A stretch of 64,000 bases of DNA from CADEEN01 sp963840805 (GTDB taxonomy: Bacteria > Pseudomonadota > Gammaproteobacteria > Burkholderiales > Burkholderiaceae_C), in assembly GCA_963840805.1 (NCBI GenBank), contig CAWJAJ010000017.1, positions 496,001 to 560,000 of the forward strand. Reading direction: 5' to 3'. The stretch's first letter is position 1. Each line of letters begins with the position of its first letter. This document shows positions 1 through 9,267 of this stretch, one piece after another. Made by a program: the position numbers and the translations under genes. The notes beneath the pieces are model-generated. The model worked only from the letters and a program-made list of their open reading frames with translations, was not told where the DNA came from and searched no databases.

Positions 1-2499
1 ATCTTCGCGACGGTGGTGGTCGAAGGTCAGCTCGCCAACGTGCAGCAGTTCGGCAACATCGTGCTGCGCGCCAATGCCGACGGCTCGGCGGTGCGGCTGC
101 GCGACGTCGCGCGCATCGAACTCGGGGCGCAAAGCTACGCCACGTCGGCGCGGCTGAACGGCAGGCCCTCGACCGGCATCGGCGTGCAGCTCTCGCCCAG
201 CGGCAACGCGCTCGACACCGCCAAGGCGGTGCGCACGCGCATGGACGAGCTGCAGCGCTACTTCCCGGCCGGCATGAAGTACGCGATCCCCTACGACACC
301 TCGCGCTTCGTGCAGATCTCGATCGGCAAGGTGGTCGAGACGCTGGTCGAGGCCGTGGTGCTGGTGTTCCTGGTGATGTACCTGTTCCTGCAGAGCTGGC
401 GCTACACCCTGATCCCGACCATCGTCGTGCCGGTGGCGCTGCTCGGCACCTTCGGCGTGCTGCTGGCACTGGGCTTCTCGATCAACGTGCTGACGATGTT
501 CGGCATGGTGCTGGTGGTGGGCATCGTCGTCGACGACGCCATCGTGGTGGTCGAGAACGTCGAGCGCATCATGAGCGAGGAGGGGCTGCCGCCGCGCGAA
601 GCCACGCGCAAGGCGATGGGGCAGATCTCCGGCGCGATCATCGGCGTCACGGTGGTGCTGATCTCGGTGTTCGTGCCGCTGGCGTTCTTCACCGGCGCGG
701 TGGGCAACATCTACCGCCAGTTCTCGGCGGTGATGGCGGCATCGATCGGCTTCTCGGCGTTCATGGCGCTGTCGCTGACGCCGGCGCTGTGTGCCACGCT
801 GCTGAAGCAGGTGCAAGCCGGCCACGCCCACGCCAAGACCGGCTTCTTCGGCGGCTTCAACCGCGGCTTCGCGGGCACGGCCAAGCGCTACGAGGGCCTG
901 CTCGCGCGCCTGCTCAAGCGCACCGGGCGCATGCTGATCGTCTACGCGGCGATCGTCGGCGCGGTGGTCTGGCTGGTTTCGCGCCTGTCGACCTCGTTCC
1001 TGCCCAACGAGGACCAGGGCTACATCATCGTCAACGTGCAATTGCCGCCGGGCGCGACGACCAACCGCACCGTCAAGGTGATGGAGCAGGTCGAGGCCTT
1101 CATCCTCAAGCAGCCCGAGGTCAAGGGCATGGTCAGCGTGCTGGGCTTTTCCTTCTCGGGGCAGGGGCAGAACGCCGGCCTGGCCTTCGTGACGCTGAAG
1201 GACTGGGACGAACGCGGCGCGCCCGGGCAATCGGCCCAGGCGCTGGCCGGGCGTGCCTTCGGTGCGCTGATGGGCGTGAAGGACGCCTTCATCTTCCCGC
1301 TCAGCCCGCCGCCGATCCCCGAGCTCGGCGCCGCCACCGGCTTCAACTTCCGGCTGCAGGACCGCGGCGGCAACGGCCGCGCCGCCCTCATCGCGGCGCG
1401 CAACCAGCTGCTCGGCATGGCCTCGCAAAGCAAGCTGCTGGCGGGCGTGCGCCCCGACGGCCTCGAGGACGCGCCGCAGTTGCAGCTCGACATCGACCGC
1501 GACAAGGCCAGCGCGCTGGGCGTCGGCTTCGATGCGATCAACACCGTGATCTCGACGGCGCTGGGCTCGAGCTACGTCAACGACTTCCAGAGCCAGGGCC
1601 GCCTGCAGCGCGTGGTGGTGCAGGCCGATGCGCCCGAGCGCATGCAGCCCGACGACCTGTTGCGACTGAATGCGCCGAACAACCGCGGCCAACTGGTGCC
1701 GCTGTCGGCCTTCGCCAGCACGCGCTGGATCACCGGGCCGATGCAATCGATCCGCTACAACGGTTATCCGACGATGCGCATCGCCGGCGATGCCGCGCCC
1801 GGCGTCAGCACCGGCGAGGCGATGATGGAGATGGAGCGGCTGGCGGCGCAACTGCCAGCCGGCTTCGCGTTCGAATGGACCGGCCAGTCGCGCGAAGAGC
1901 GCCTCGCCGGTGCCACCGCGATCTACCTGTTCGGCTTCTCGCTGCTGGCCGTGTTCCTGTGCCTGGCCGCCTTGTACGAGAGCTGGTCGATTCCGTTCGC
2001 GGTGATCCTGGTGGTGCCGCTGGGGGTGCTCGGCGTGGTGCTCGGCACCGAGCTGCGCGGCTTCAGCAACGATGTCTATTTCAAGATCGGCCTGATCACG
2101 ATCATCGGCCTGTCGGCGAAGAACGCGGTGCTGATCATCGAGTTCGCCAAGGACCTGCAGGCCCAGGGCCGCAGCGCGGTGCAGGCCGTGCTGGAGGCCG
2201 CGCACCTGCGCTTTCGGCCCATCGTGATGACCTCGATGGCCTTCGTGCTCGGCGTGCTGCCGTTGGCCATCGCCAGCGGTGCCGGCTCGGCCAGCCAGCG
2301 CTCGATCGGTACCGGCGTGATGGCCGGCATGGTCAGCGCGGTGGTGCTGTCGGTGCTGTTCGTGCCGGTGTTCTTCGTCGTCGTGCGGCGCTGGTTCAAG
2401 GGCAGCGAGCGCCAGCGCAAGCTGTACGCGCACGAACTCGTGCCGGGAGGGCCGGCCTCAGCCGCCGCCGGCTCGACGCCCCATCGTGTGGATGACTAG
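1..2499 (+). CDS. RND (HAE1 family) multidrug efflux permease, 5' partial
   Basis: Inner-membrane proton/drug antiporter of the AcrB/MexB type, working with a periplasmic adaptor and an outer-membrane channel. The frame is open from base 1, so the N-terminus lies outside the window; by alignment to the AcrB TM4 Asp pair about 230 residues are missing. Visible landmarks are the TM4 motif GIVVDDAIVVVEN (Asp-Asp near fragment residue 178, the proton-relay pair) and the TM10 motif SAKNAVLIIEF near residue 705, whose Lys is the AcrB Lys940 equivalent. It ends in a short polar tail with TAG at 2497. The NodT-type channel gene follows on the same strand after a 0.7-kb foldback element, so the two probably form one tripartite pump. 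The adaptor gene would be upstream of the window. The substrate cannot be read from the sequence. Confidence 0.95.
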   Translation: MFATVVVEGQLANVQQFGNIVLRANADGSAVRLRDVARIELGAQSYATSARLNGRPSTGIGVQLSPSGNALDTAKAVRTRMDELQRYFPAGMKYAIPYDTSRFVQISIGKVVETLVEAVVLVFLVMYLFLQSWRYTLIPTIVVPVALLGTFGVLLALGFSINVLTMFGMVLVVGIVVDDAIVVVENVERIMSEEGLPPREATRKAMGQISGAIIGVTVVLISVFVPLAFFTGAVGNIYRQFSAVMAASIGFSAFMALSLTPALCATLLKQVQAGHAHAKTGFFGGFNRGFAGTAKRYEGLLARLLKRTGRMLIVYAAIVGAVVWLVSRLSTSFLPNEDQGYIIVNVQLPPGATTNRTVKVMEQVEAFILKQPEVKGMVSVLGFSFSGQGQNAGLAFVTLKDWDERGAPGQSAQALAGRAFGALMGVKDAFIFPLSPPPIPELGAATGFNFRLQDRGGNGRAALIAARNQLLGMASQSKLLAGVRPDGLEDAPQLQLDIDRDKASALGVGFDAINTVISTALGSSYVNDFQSQGRLQRVVVQADAPERMQPDDLLRLNAPNNRGQLVPLSAFASTRWITGPMQSIRYNGYPTMRIAGDAAPGVSTGEAMMEMERLAAQLPAGFAFEWTGQSREERLAGATAIYLFGFSLLAVFLCLAALYESWSIPFAVILVVPLGVLGVVLGTELRGFSNDVYFKIGLITIIGLSAKNAVLIIEFAKDLQAQGRSAVQAVLEAAHLRFRPIVMTSMAFVLGVLPLAIASGAGSASQRSIGTGVMAGMVSAVVLSVLFVPVFFVVVRRWFKGSERQRKLYAHELVPGGPASAAAGSTPHRVDD

Positions 2500-2614
2500 G
2501 ATGAAACGTCGGCAGCCTCAGACCTTTGCACATCGCCGCCCTTCGTGCGACGGCTCGCGGCACTTCGGCCGAGCAAGGCATTGGGCGGCGGTCACCCGCA
2601 CACCGCGGCAACCT

Positions 2615-3159
2615 GCTTGCGGCCCGTTGCGGACGTTCGGCTTGTCTTGCCTTGGCGGCTCGTGGTGGTCCGCGTTGCCTGCCGGGTCCCGCCCCGGCGG
2701 GCGGGTAACTTTCATTTGGAGGCCCAAATGAAAGTCACCAAAGCAAAGGGCCTCAATGCAACACCCCTCATGCGTTCTGCACGCTGCGGAGCCCCGGCCC
2801 AGCGGGCCACTTGGAGAGCTTGTCGCCCTTCGAACCTGCCGCGCACTGGACGGCGCGGGCCTCGCCAAGCCTCGCCCGCGCTGATCCGCTGGACCCAGGA
2901 CCGAAGCACAGCGAGGCCCCGTCCAGTGAGCTGTCACCTCGATCGACCACGGTGCCTCCAAGTGGCCCGCCGGGCCGGGCGGGCAGGGCGAGAAGAACGC
3001 ACCGAGAGGTGTTGCATTCGGCCCCTTTGCTTTGGTGACTTTCATTTGGGGCCGCAAATGAAAGTTACCCGGCCGCCGGGCCGGGACCCGGCAGGCTGGC
3101 GCACCACCAATCCAGGACACGAGCGCCTCGAGAGCGAAGGTCCGCAACCGGCCGCAAGC
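2615..3159. repeat. Long imperfect foldback (inverted-repeat) element
   Basis: This gap between the two pump genes is a large interrupted inverted repeat. Outer arms: 2615-2639 pairs with 3135-3159, with two mismatches. Core arms: 2677-2752 pairs with 3021-3096 with few mismatches. Further matching blocks lie inside, for example around 2805-2815 and 2960-2975 (a CGGGCCACTTGGA block). Each core arm carries its own small palindrome, CTTTCATTTG then CAAATGAAAG. The open frames across it on both strands look like chance products of GC-rich DNA. It could be a non-autonomous mobile element or a transcribed hairpin. I see no transposase gene in it. Confidence 0.75.
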
Positions 3160-3277
3160 CGTCTCCGGCAGGCCCGCCGCGTCTCAGACGCAATGGACCA
3201 CTGACATGCGAGCTTCGATGCCTTTCGAGCCAAAGCCAGACTGCCCCGAGTGTGCCGCCGCCCCCTCGCGGCGGCGG

Positions 3278-4684
3278 ATGCCGCGACGCGGCGGCCTCGG
3301 CGGCGCCCGGAAGTCCGTCGCGGTACTGGTGGCGGCCTCGGCGCTGGCCGGTTGCATGCAAATGGCGCCGCGCTACGAGCCACCGCCCGCGCCGGTGCCG
3401 GCGACCTTCCCGAACGCCACCGCGGCGGTCGCCGGCGCAGCCGCCGCCGATCTGCCTTGGCAGGCCTACTTTGCCGACCCCGCGCTGCGCAGCCTGATCG
3501 AGCAGGCGTTGCAGAACAACCGCGACCTGCGCATCGCGGTGCTCAACATCGACGCAGTGCGCGCGCAGTACCAGGTGCGCCGCGCCGATCTGCTGCCGAC
3601 GCTCAATGCCGGCCTCGCCGCGAGCCGGCAACCCGGCAGCAACGGCAACATGACCAGCAGCTACAGCGCCGGCCTCACCCTGTCCGCCTACGAGCTGGAC
3701 CTGTTCGGGCGCGTGCGCTCGCTCGCCGACGGCGCCGCGGCGCAGGTGCTGGCGACCGAAGACGCGCGCCGGGCGGTGCAGATTTCGCTGGTCGCGTCGG
3801 TGGCGAATCAATACCTCGCGCTCGCCGCCGCCGACGAGTTGCTGGACTTGACGCAACGCACACTGGGCACGCGCGAAGAGTCGCTGAAGCTGACGCAGCT
3901 GAAGCTCGACAACGGTGCAGCTTCGGAGCTGGAGCTGCGCCAGGCCCAGTCGCTGGCCGAGTCCGCCCGCATCACGCTGGCGCAGTTGCAGCGGCAGCGC
4001 GAGCTCGACCGCAATGCGCTGGCGCTGCTGGTGGGGCAGGCCCTGCCCCCCTTGCCATCGGGGCCGGGGCGGGTCGATGCCCTCGTGCTGGCCGACGTGC
4101 CTGCCGGCCTGCCTTCGGACGTGCTGCTGCGCCGACCCGACGTGCGGCAGGCCGAGCAGCAGTTGATCGCGGCCAACGCGAACATCGGCGCGGCGCGCGC
4201 CGCGTTCTGGCCGCGCATCACGCTGACGGCCAGCGCCGGCGTGGCCAGCAGCCAGCTCTCGGAGCTGTTCAAGGACGGCGCGTGGAGCTTCGCGGCGCAG
4301 TTGCTGCAGCCGATCTTCGATGCCGGCCGCAACCGCGCCAACCTGGCCGTGGCCGAGGCCCAGCGCGACATCGCGCTGGCCCAGTACGAGCGCGCGATCC
4401 AGGCGGCGTTTCGCGACGTGGCCGATGCGCTGGCCGGCCGCGCCACGCTGGACGAGCAACTGCGCGCGACGCAGGCGCAGGCCGAGGCCGAGCGCCTGCG
4501 CTACGGCCTGTCGGAGCTGCGCTTCCGCAACGGTGCCAGCAGCTCGCTGGAACTGCTCGACGCCCAGCGCTCGCTGTTCACGGCCCAGCAGGCCGTCGTG
4601 CAGACGCGCCTGGCGTTGCTGCAGAACCGCGTCGCGGTCTACCGCGCGCTGGGCGGCGGCCTCGAAGGCGGCGCGACACGGTAG
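3278..4684 (+). CDS. NodT-type outer-membrane efflux lipoprotein
   Basis: Outer-membrane channel of a tripartite RND pump (OprM/NodT family, two OEP repeats). I chose ATG 3278 because it leaves a normal lipoprotein signal: basic start, hydrophobic stretch, then the lipobox ALAG|C. The in-frame ATG at 3206 would add 24 residues with three more cysteines, and that DNA resembles a GC-rich repeat rather than coding sequence. The mature part shows the family features: two long Ala/Gln/Leu-rich coiled-coil segments, SYSAGLTLSAYELDLFGR in the first repeat, RRPDVRQAEQQL, and the second-repeat LLQPIFDAGRNRANL. About 468 residues is normal for the family. It lies downstream of the RND permease on the same strand, separated by the foldback. 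Confidence 0.92.
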   Translation: MPRRGGLGGARKSVAVLVAASALAGCMQMAPRYEPPPAPVPATFPNATAAVAGAAAADLPWQAYFADPALRSLIEQALQNNRDLRIAVLNIDAVRAQYQVRRADLLPTLNAGLAASRQPGSNGNMTSSYSAGLTLSAYELDLFGRVRSLADGAAAQVLATEDARRAVQISLVASVANQYLALAAADELLDLTQRTLGTREESLKLTQLKLDNGAASELELRQAQSLAESARITLAQLQRQRELDRNALALLVGQALPPLPSGPGRVDALVLADVPAGLPSDVLLRRPDVRQAEQQLIAANANIGAARAAFWPRITLTASAGVASSQLSELFKDGAWSFAAQLLQPIFDAGRNRANLAVAEAQRDIALAQYERAIQAAFRDVADALAGRATLDEQLRATQAQAEAERLRYGLSELRFRNGASSSLELLDAQRSLFTAQQAVVQTRLALLQNRVAVYRALGGGLEGGATR

Positions 4685-4750
4685 ATCTCGGTCGCTTCGC
4701 CGCATGGCGGCCGCGACCTCGCAGCCCGACGACCGGGCCGCAGGTGAATG

Positions 4751-5482
4751 TCAGATCACCCTGCGGCCCAACACGCCCGCGATGCGCCGCAGCAGCCACT
4801 TGGGTGTCGCACCTGCGGCGATCGTCGCCGCGCGGTTGATGACGCCCGGCACCGCGATGACCTCGCCATCGAGGCAGGCGCGGTAGCCCGCGGCGGCCAC
4901 CGCATCGACATCGCCGATCAGGAACGCGGGCAGATCCGCGAGCCGCGTGTTGTGCGCGGTGGCGCCGCCGAGCATGGCGGTGGCGGTGATGCCCGGGCAC
5001 AGTGCCGTCACGCTGACGCCGCTGCCGCGCAGCTCCTCGGCGAGCGACTCGGTCAGCGACAGCACGTAGGCCTTGGTCGCCGCGTAGGTGGCCAGCCCCG
5101 GCACCGGCTGGAAGGCGGCGATCGAGGCGACGTTGAGGACGCGTCCGCGGCCGCGCGCCACCATCGCCGGCACGAACGCGGCGAGCATCGCCGTCAGCCC
5201 CGAGACATTGAGGTCGATCAGTTGCTGGTGGCGCTCGGCGGCAATGGCGGCGAACCCGCCCTGCTCGAGCACGCCGGCGTTGTTGACGAGCACGTCGATC
5301 GGGCGCCGCCGGCGTCGCAGCACGGACGCCAGCGCGGCGGCGGCGCCGGGCCGGGCCAGATCGGCCGGCAGCACATCGGCACGCGTGCCGTGCGCGGCGC
5401 GCAGCGCATCGGCCAGCGCGCGCCTGCCGTGACTTGGCGCAAGGTCCTTCCGCAACGAGGCGGTATGAAGCATGGACGGCAT
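4751..5482 (-). CDS. Short-chain dehydrogenase/reductase lacking the N-terminal nucleotide-binding motif
   Basis: Classical SDR from beta-4 onwards: NNAG (residues 67-70), catalytic Ser in NVASIAAF, and YAATK with the catalytic Tyr and Lys. The usual first 40 or so residues holding TGxxxGIG are absent. The protein instead starts MPSMLHTASLRKDLAPSHG and runs straight into the sequence that normally follows beta-2. I checked the upstream DNA (5483-5540) in all three minus frames and found no Rossmann glycine motif, so a simple frameshift does not explain it. The gene is divergent from the WS/DGAT gene, with starts 56 bp apart. It is either a 5'-truncated, probably inactive gene or an assembly deletion at the junction. 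A second start is possible at 5473. Confidence 0.75.
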   Translation of the reverse strand: MPSMLHTASLRKDLAPSHGRRALADALRAAHGTRADVLPADLARPGAAAALASVLRRRRRPIDVLVNNAGVLEQGGFAAIAAERHQQLIDLNVSGLTAMLAAFVPAMVARGRGRVLNVASIAAFQPVPGLATYAATKAYVLSLTESLAEELRGSGVSVTALCPGITATAMLGGATAHNTRLADLPAFLIGDVDAVAAAGYRACLDGEVIAVPGVINRAATIAAGATPKWLLRRIAGVLGRRVI

Positions 5483-5538
5483 CCTGCGGCCCGGTGGGCC
5501 CCGGGTGCCTGCAGCGACGACCGAAGGAGCAGCAGCCG

Positions 5539-6936
5539 ATGAAGGTCATGAGCGGAGTGGATGGCGCGTTCCTCCACCTGGAGACGCTGGAGACGCCGAT
5601 GCACGTGGCGTCGCTGCACCTGTTCGATCTGCCCGACGGCTACCGCGGCGACTTCCACGCCGACATCACGCGCCTGATGCGCGGCCGCCTGCACCTGGCT
5701 CCGGTCTTCACGCGCAAGCTGGCGCCGATGCCACTGCAGTTCGCCAACCCGGTGTGGATCGAAGAAGACAAGCTCGACCTGGCCTATCACGTGCAGCGCA
5801 TCACGTTGCCCGCCCCCGGCACGCTGGCGCAGCTGGAAGACTGCGCCGGGCGCCTGCACTCGGCGTTGCTGGACCGCAGCCGCCCGCTGTGGCGGCTGGC
5901 GGTGATCGACGGTCTGCAGTCCGGCCAGGTGGGCTACTACATCCAGGTCCACCACGCGGTGCTCGACGGCCAGGCCGGGGTGCTGCTGGCGCAGGCGCTG
6001 TTTGACGTGAGCCCGGTGCCGCGCCGCGTGCCGCGCGGCGCCGGGCACCACGGCGAGCATCCGGGCCTGGGCGAACTCGCCGCGGCGGCGCTCAAGCACG
6101 ACGCGGGGCAGTACATCAAGCTGCTGCGGCACCTGCCCGACGTGGTGAAGACCCTTGCCGGCCTGTTCGGCGCGACGCCCGCGACAGCCAAGGGCCAGCT
6201 CGGGCAGAACTTCTCGTTCGGCCCGAAGACGCCGCTCAACGTGCCGATCACCGGCGAGCGCGGCTTCGCCGCGGTCTCGGTGCCGCTGGCCACGCTCAAA
6301 CAACTGGCTGCGGCGCACGAGGCCAAGCTCAACGACATCGTGCTGGCGCTGTGCGGCGGCGCATTGCGCCGTTACCTCGCGCACCACGGCGGCATCCCGA
6401 AGAAGCCGCTGATCGCGTCGATGCCGATCTCGCTGCGCGACGCCGGCAACACCGACTTCACGACGCAGGCCACGCTGAGCCTGGTCAACCTGAACACCCA
6501 CATCGCCGACCCGATCAAGCGCCTGCGCGCGATCCGCGACGCCGCCGGCGCGGTCAAGGCGTTGGCCCAGCGCGCGCGCGGCGTGATCCCGACCGACTTT
6601 CCCTCCATCGGCACGCCTTGGCTGCTGCACGGCCTGGCCTCGCTGTATGGCCGCTCGGGCATCACACGCGCGCTGCCGCCGATCGCCAACGTCGTGATCT
6701 CCAACGTGCCGGGGCCCCAGGTGCCGCTGTATGCGGCCGGGGCGCGCATGGCCACCTACTGGCCGCTGTCGATCGTCGAGCACGGCCTCGGGCTCAACAT
6801 CACCGTGATGAGCTACGCCGGCGCGATGGGCTTCGGCTTCACCACCGCACGCTGCGGGGTGCCCGACGCGCGCGAACTGTCGGCGGCGCTGCTCGCGGCG
6901 CTGGACGAGCTGGTGGCCCGCAGCGCGCGGCGCTGA
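5539..6936 (+). CDS. Wax ester synthase/diacylglycerol acyltransferase (WS/DGAT), copy 1
   Basis: Bifunctional acyl-CoA:alcohol/diacylglycerol O-acyltransferase of the wax ester and triacylglycerol storage pathway, usually membrane- or lipid-droplet-associated. ATG 5539 is preceded by GAAGGAG (5523-5529). The earlier in-frame start would add a non-conserved GC-rich leader. The N-terminal half has the condensation-type active site HHAVLDG (about residue 138). The C-terminal half has the DUF1298-type region ending PPIANVVISNVPGPQVPLY, typical of WS/DGAT. Length of about 465 residues is normal and the reading frame is clean. A second WS/DGAT gene follows at 7027, and an alpha/beta hydrolase and a phasin lie nearby, suggesting a storage-lipid neighbourhood. 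Confidence 0.93.
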   Translation: MKVMSGVDGAFLHLETLETPMHVASLHLFDLPDGYRGDFHADITRLMRGRLHLAPVFTRKLAPMPLQFANPVWIEEDKLDLAYHVQRITLPAPGTLAQLEDCAGRLHSALLDRSRPLWRLAVIDGLQSGQVGYYIQVHHAVLDGQAGVLLAQALFDVSPVPRRVPRGAGHHGEHPGLGELAAAALKHDAGQYIKLLRHLPDVVKTLAGLFGATPATAKGQLGQNFSFGPKTPLNVPITGERGFAAVSVPLATLKQLAAAHEAKLNDIVLALCGGALRRYLAHHGGIPKKPLIASMPISLRDAGNTDFTTQATLSLVNLNTHIADPIKRLRAIRDAAGAVKALAQRARGVIPTDFPSIGTPWLLHGLASLYGRSGITRALPPIANVVISNVPGPQVPLYAAGARMATYWPLSIVEHGLGLNITVMSYAGAMGFGFTTARCGVPDARELSAALLAALDELVARSARR

Positions 6937-7026
6937 TGGCCAGGCGCCGTTGCGCACAATGCGAGCCTCTGTCGAACGCCGACCCGAATCCCGGCCACGC
7001 CGGCCCACCCTGAACGGACCCCACCC

Positions 7027-8329
7027 ATGCGCCAGCTGAGCGGACACGACGCGAGCTTCCTCTACGCGGACACGATCCACGCCAACTCCAACGTCACCTT
7101 CGTCCAGATCTACGACCAGAGCACGGCGCCGGGCGGGACGCTGCGTTTCAAGACCATCCTCGCGCACATCCAGGGACGGTTGCACCGCTCGCCGATCTTC
7201 CGCAGCAAGCTGCTGCGCGTGCCGCTCGAACTCGACGACCCCTACTGGGTGGAGGACGAGACCTTCGACCTCGAGTACCACGTGCGCCACATCGCGCTGC
7301 CCAAGCCGGGCGACTGGCGCCAGTTCTGCATCCAGGCCTCGCGCATCCATGCGCGCGCCCTCGACCTGCACCGCCCGTTGTGGGAGATCTACGTCATCGA
7401 GGGGTTGGACAGCATCACCGACCTGCCGGCCGGCAGTTTCGCGCTGCTGACCAAGATCCACCATGCGGCCATCGACGTGGAAAGCCGCAACGAGTTCATC
7501 GAGGTGCTGCACGACACGACGCGCCGGCCGCGCAAGCCCGAGCCGCCCGAGCCCTGGTTTCCGCAGCGCGCACCCGGCGCGATCCCGCTGCTGTGCCGGG
7601 CCAGCGTGCACCTGATGCTCTCGCCCACCCGGCTGATGAGTCCGCTGGTACGCGCCGCCCCCGCGGCGATGGCTTTCGCGCGCGACGTGCTGCAGCCCGA
7701 GCTCCACCCGACGGCCACCCGCTTCAATGCCGTGGTGTCGGCGCACCGGGTGTTCGACACGCGGCGTTTCCTGCACGAGGAATTCGAGAGCATCCGCGGC
7801 CTGGTCGCCGACGCGAGCGTCAACGATGCCGTGCTGGCCGTCTGCTCGGGGGGGTTGAGGCGCTACCTCGCGGCCCACGCGGAGTTGCCGCAGGCCGATC
7901 TGGCGGCCATCGTCCCGCTCGGCATCGCGGCCGGTGCCGGGGCGGGCCGTCGCGGCGCATCGAGTTCGGCACCAACATCGCCGACGCCGTGGAGCGGCTG
8001 GCCTGGATCCACGGGCAGACGGCGGCGGCCGAGCCCGCGCCGACGGAGCGTGGCCGGCCGCCGCCCAGCTGCACGATCACCCACGTGCCGGGGCCGCCGG
8101 GGCCCGTTTTTCTCCACGGCGCGCGCATGACGTACTTCTCGGCCATCCTGCCGATCGCCGATGGCATGGGCCTGGTGTTCGCGGTCACCGGCTACGACGG
8201 CCGCATCGTCGTGTCGCCGACGTCGTGCCGCGAACTGATGCCCGATCCGCAGGCCTTCACGCAGTGCGTGCGCGACAGCTTCCAGGAGTACCTGGCGCTG
8301 GCGGGCGCCGCGCCCAAGGGCAAGCCTAG
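7027..8329 (+). CDS. WS/DGAT family acyltransferase, copy 2, with one frameshift
   Basis: Same fold as the upstream gene. It starts MRQLSGHDASFLYADT and has the active-site segment KIHHAAIDVES, in which the His-His and Asp are kept but the usual Gly after Asp is Val. The frame breaks near 7945-7952: upstream residues are in the frame of 7027, and downstream residues (RRIEFGTNIADAVERL, then SCTITHVPGPPGPVFLHGA) are one base short of it. Joined, the two parts give about 434 residues, normal for the family. After the break the frame runs past 8329 into the convergent hydrolase gene, so a second small error near the stop is possible (a TAG in another frame sits at 8327). Probably an intact gene in the organism. 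Confidence 0.8.
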
Positions 8330-9147
8330 ATCGGCACGGCCCCGTGCGTCAGCAGCCGATAGGCATGGGCCATCGGCCCGGACGGCGCGAACCGGTGCCA
8401 CGCGCCTTCCGGCTGCGAAAGACGGTCGGCGACGATCCACAACACCACGGCGTTGAAGCCCAGCCCGACGTGGCTGCCCGGCACGCGGATGTTCTCGTGC
8501 AGCGCCGGGTTGCCCTCGACGGTGGCTTCCTGCGGCGGCACGACGCCATCGCTGAGCGAATACAGGCAGCTCAGCGGCATCGGCAGCGTCTTGCGATCGC
8601 GCAGCTTCCTGGCCTGCGGCTGCATGGTGTGGACGGCCGTGCCCATCGGGTGGGCGATCAGCCGGTACATCGCCTTGACCAGCGGCGGCGACGCGCTGCC
8701 CTCCGGGTCGACCGTGATCGGGCTGCCCAGCGTGACGACGCTGCGCACGCATTCGGGTACCTGGTGCGCGCCGTAGAGCGCGAACACGCCGCCGAGGCTC
8801 CAGCCGACGAGACTGACCTTGCGGCCCGTCTTGTGGTGCAGGTAGCGGATCTTCTGTTCGAGCGCGGTGGCGTGCTTGGCGTGAAAGCCGACGTTGCGCC
8901 CCAGCCCCCAGGTTTCGACCGCGTAGCCCCGGTTGCGCAGGAACAACTCCAGCGCGATCAGCGACACCTCGCTACCCATGAACCCCGGCAGCAGCAGCAC
9001 CGGATGGCCGTCGCCGCGCGGCGCGGTCGCCAGCGCCGGCAGCGACCACGGCAGGATCGCCATCTCGAGCAGCGCGCGCCACTCCAGCACGGAGTAGGCG
9101 GATTTGGGTCGACCGGTGTGAGGGTGTCGCGTGGCCACGGTTGCCAT
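8326..9147 (-). CDS. Alpha/beta hydrolase, lipase-like
   Basis: Alpha/beta-hydrolase-fold protein of 273 residues. The oxyanion region is VLLLPGFMGSE. The nucleophile elbow GWSLGG has Ser at about residue 118. A C-terminal Asp (SDGVVPP) and His (GSHVGLGFN) complete a plausible Ser-Asp-His triad. No signal peptide is visible, so a cytoplasmic location is likely. The substrate is unknown; the position convergent with two WS/DGAT genes makes a storage-lipid or acyl-ester substrate reasonable, but that is inference. The frame is clean. The 3' end overlaps the end of the WS/DGAT gene by a few bases. Confidence 0.85.
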   Translation of the reverse strand: MATVATRHPHTGRPKSAYSVLEWRALLEMAILPWSLPALATAPRGDGHPVLLLPGFMGSEVSLIALELFLRNRGYAVETWGLGRNVGFHAKHATALEQKIRYLHHKTGRKVSLVGWSLGGVFALYGAHQVPECVRSVVTLGSPITVDPEGSASPPLVKAMYRLIAHPMGTAVHTMQPQARKLRDRKTLPMPLSCLYSLSDGVVPPQEATVEGNPALHENIRVPGSHVGLGFNAVVLWIVADRLSQPEGAWHRFAPSGPMAHAYRLLTHGAVPI

Positions 9148-9267
9148 CTTAGGGCGCGGTGGCGGGCGCCCAGGGCTGGTGCATCAACGGGGCGTCGAAT
9201 TTTCCCTCTCCAGGCGCGCTATCCTCGCGCCCGTGGCCGCTCGACGGCCCCTCACCTGGGAGATGCC

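Noticed and set aside
2526..3204. Several open frames of 60-219 codons on both strands between the pump genes.
   Set aside because: They run across the foldback repeat, have no ribosome site or family resemblance, and mirror each other because of the inverted symmetry.
3206..3277. Upstream start for the outer-membrane channel protein.
   Set aside because: It would place a Cys-rich non-conserved segment before the lipoprotein signal; ATG 3278 gives a normal lipobox position.
5218..7878. 886-codon minus-strand frame opposite the WS/DGAT genes.
   Set aside because: Antisense shadow of the two acyltransferase genes; no family features.
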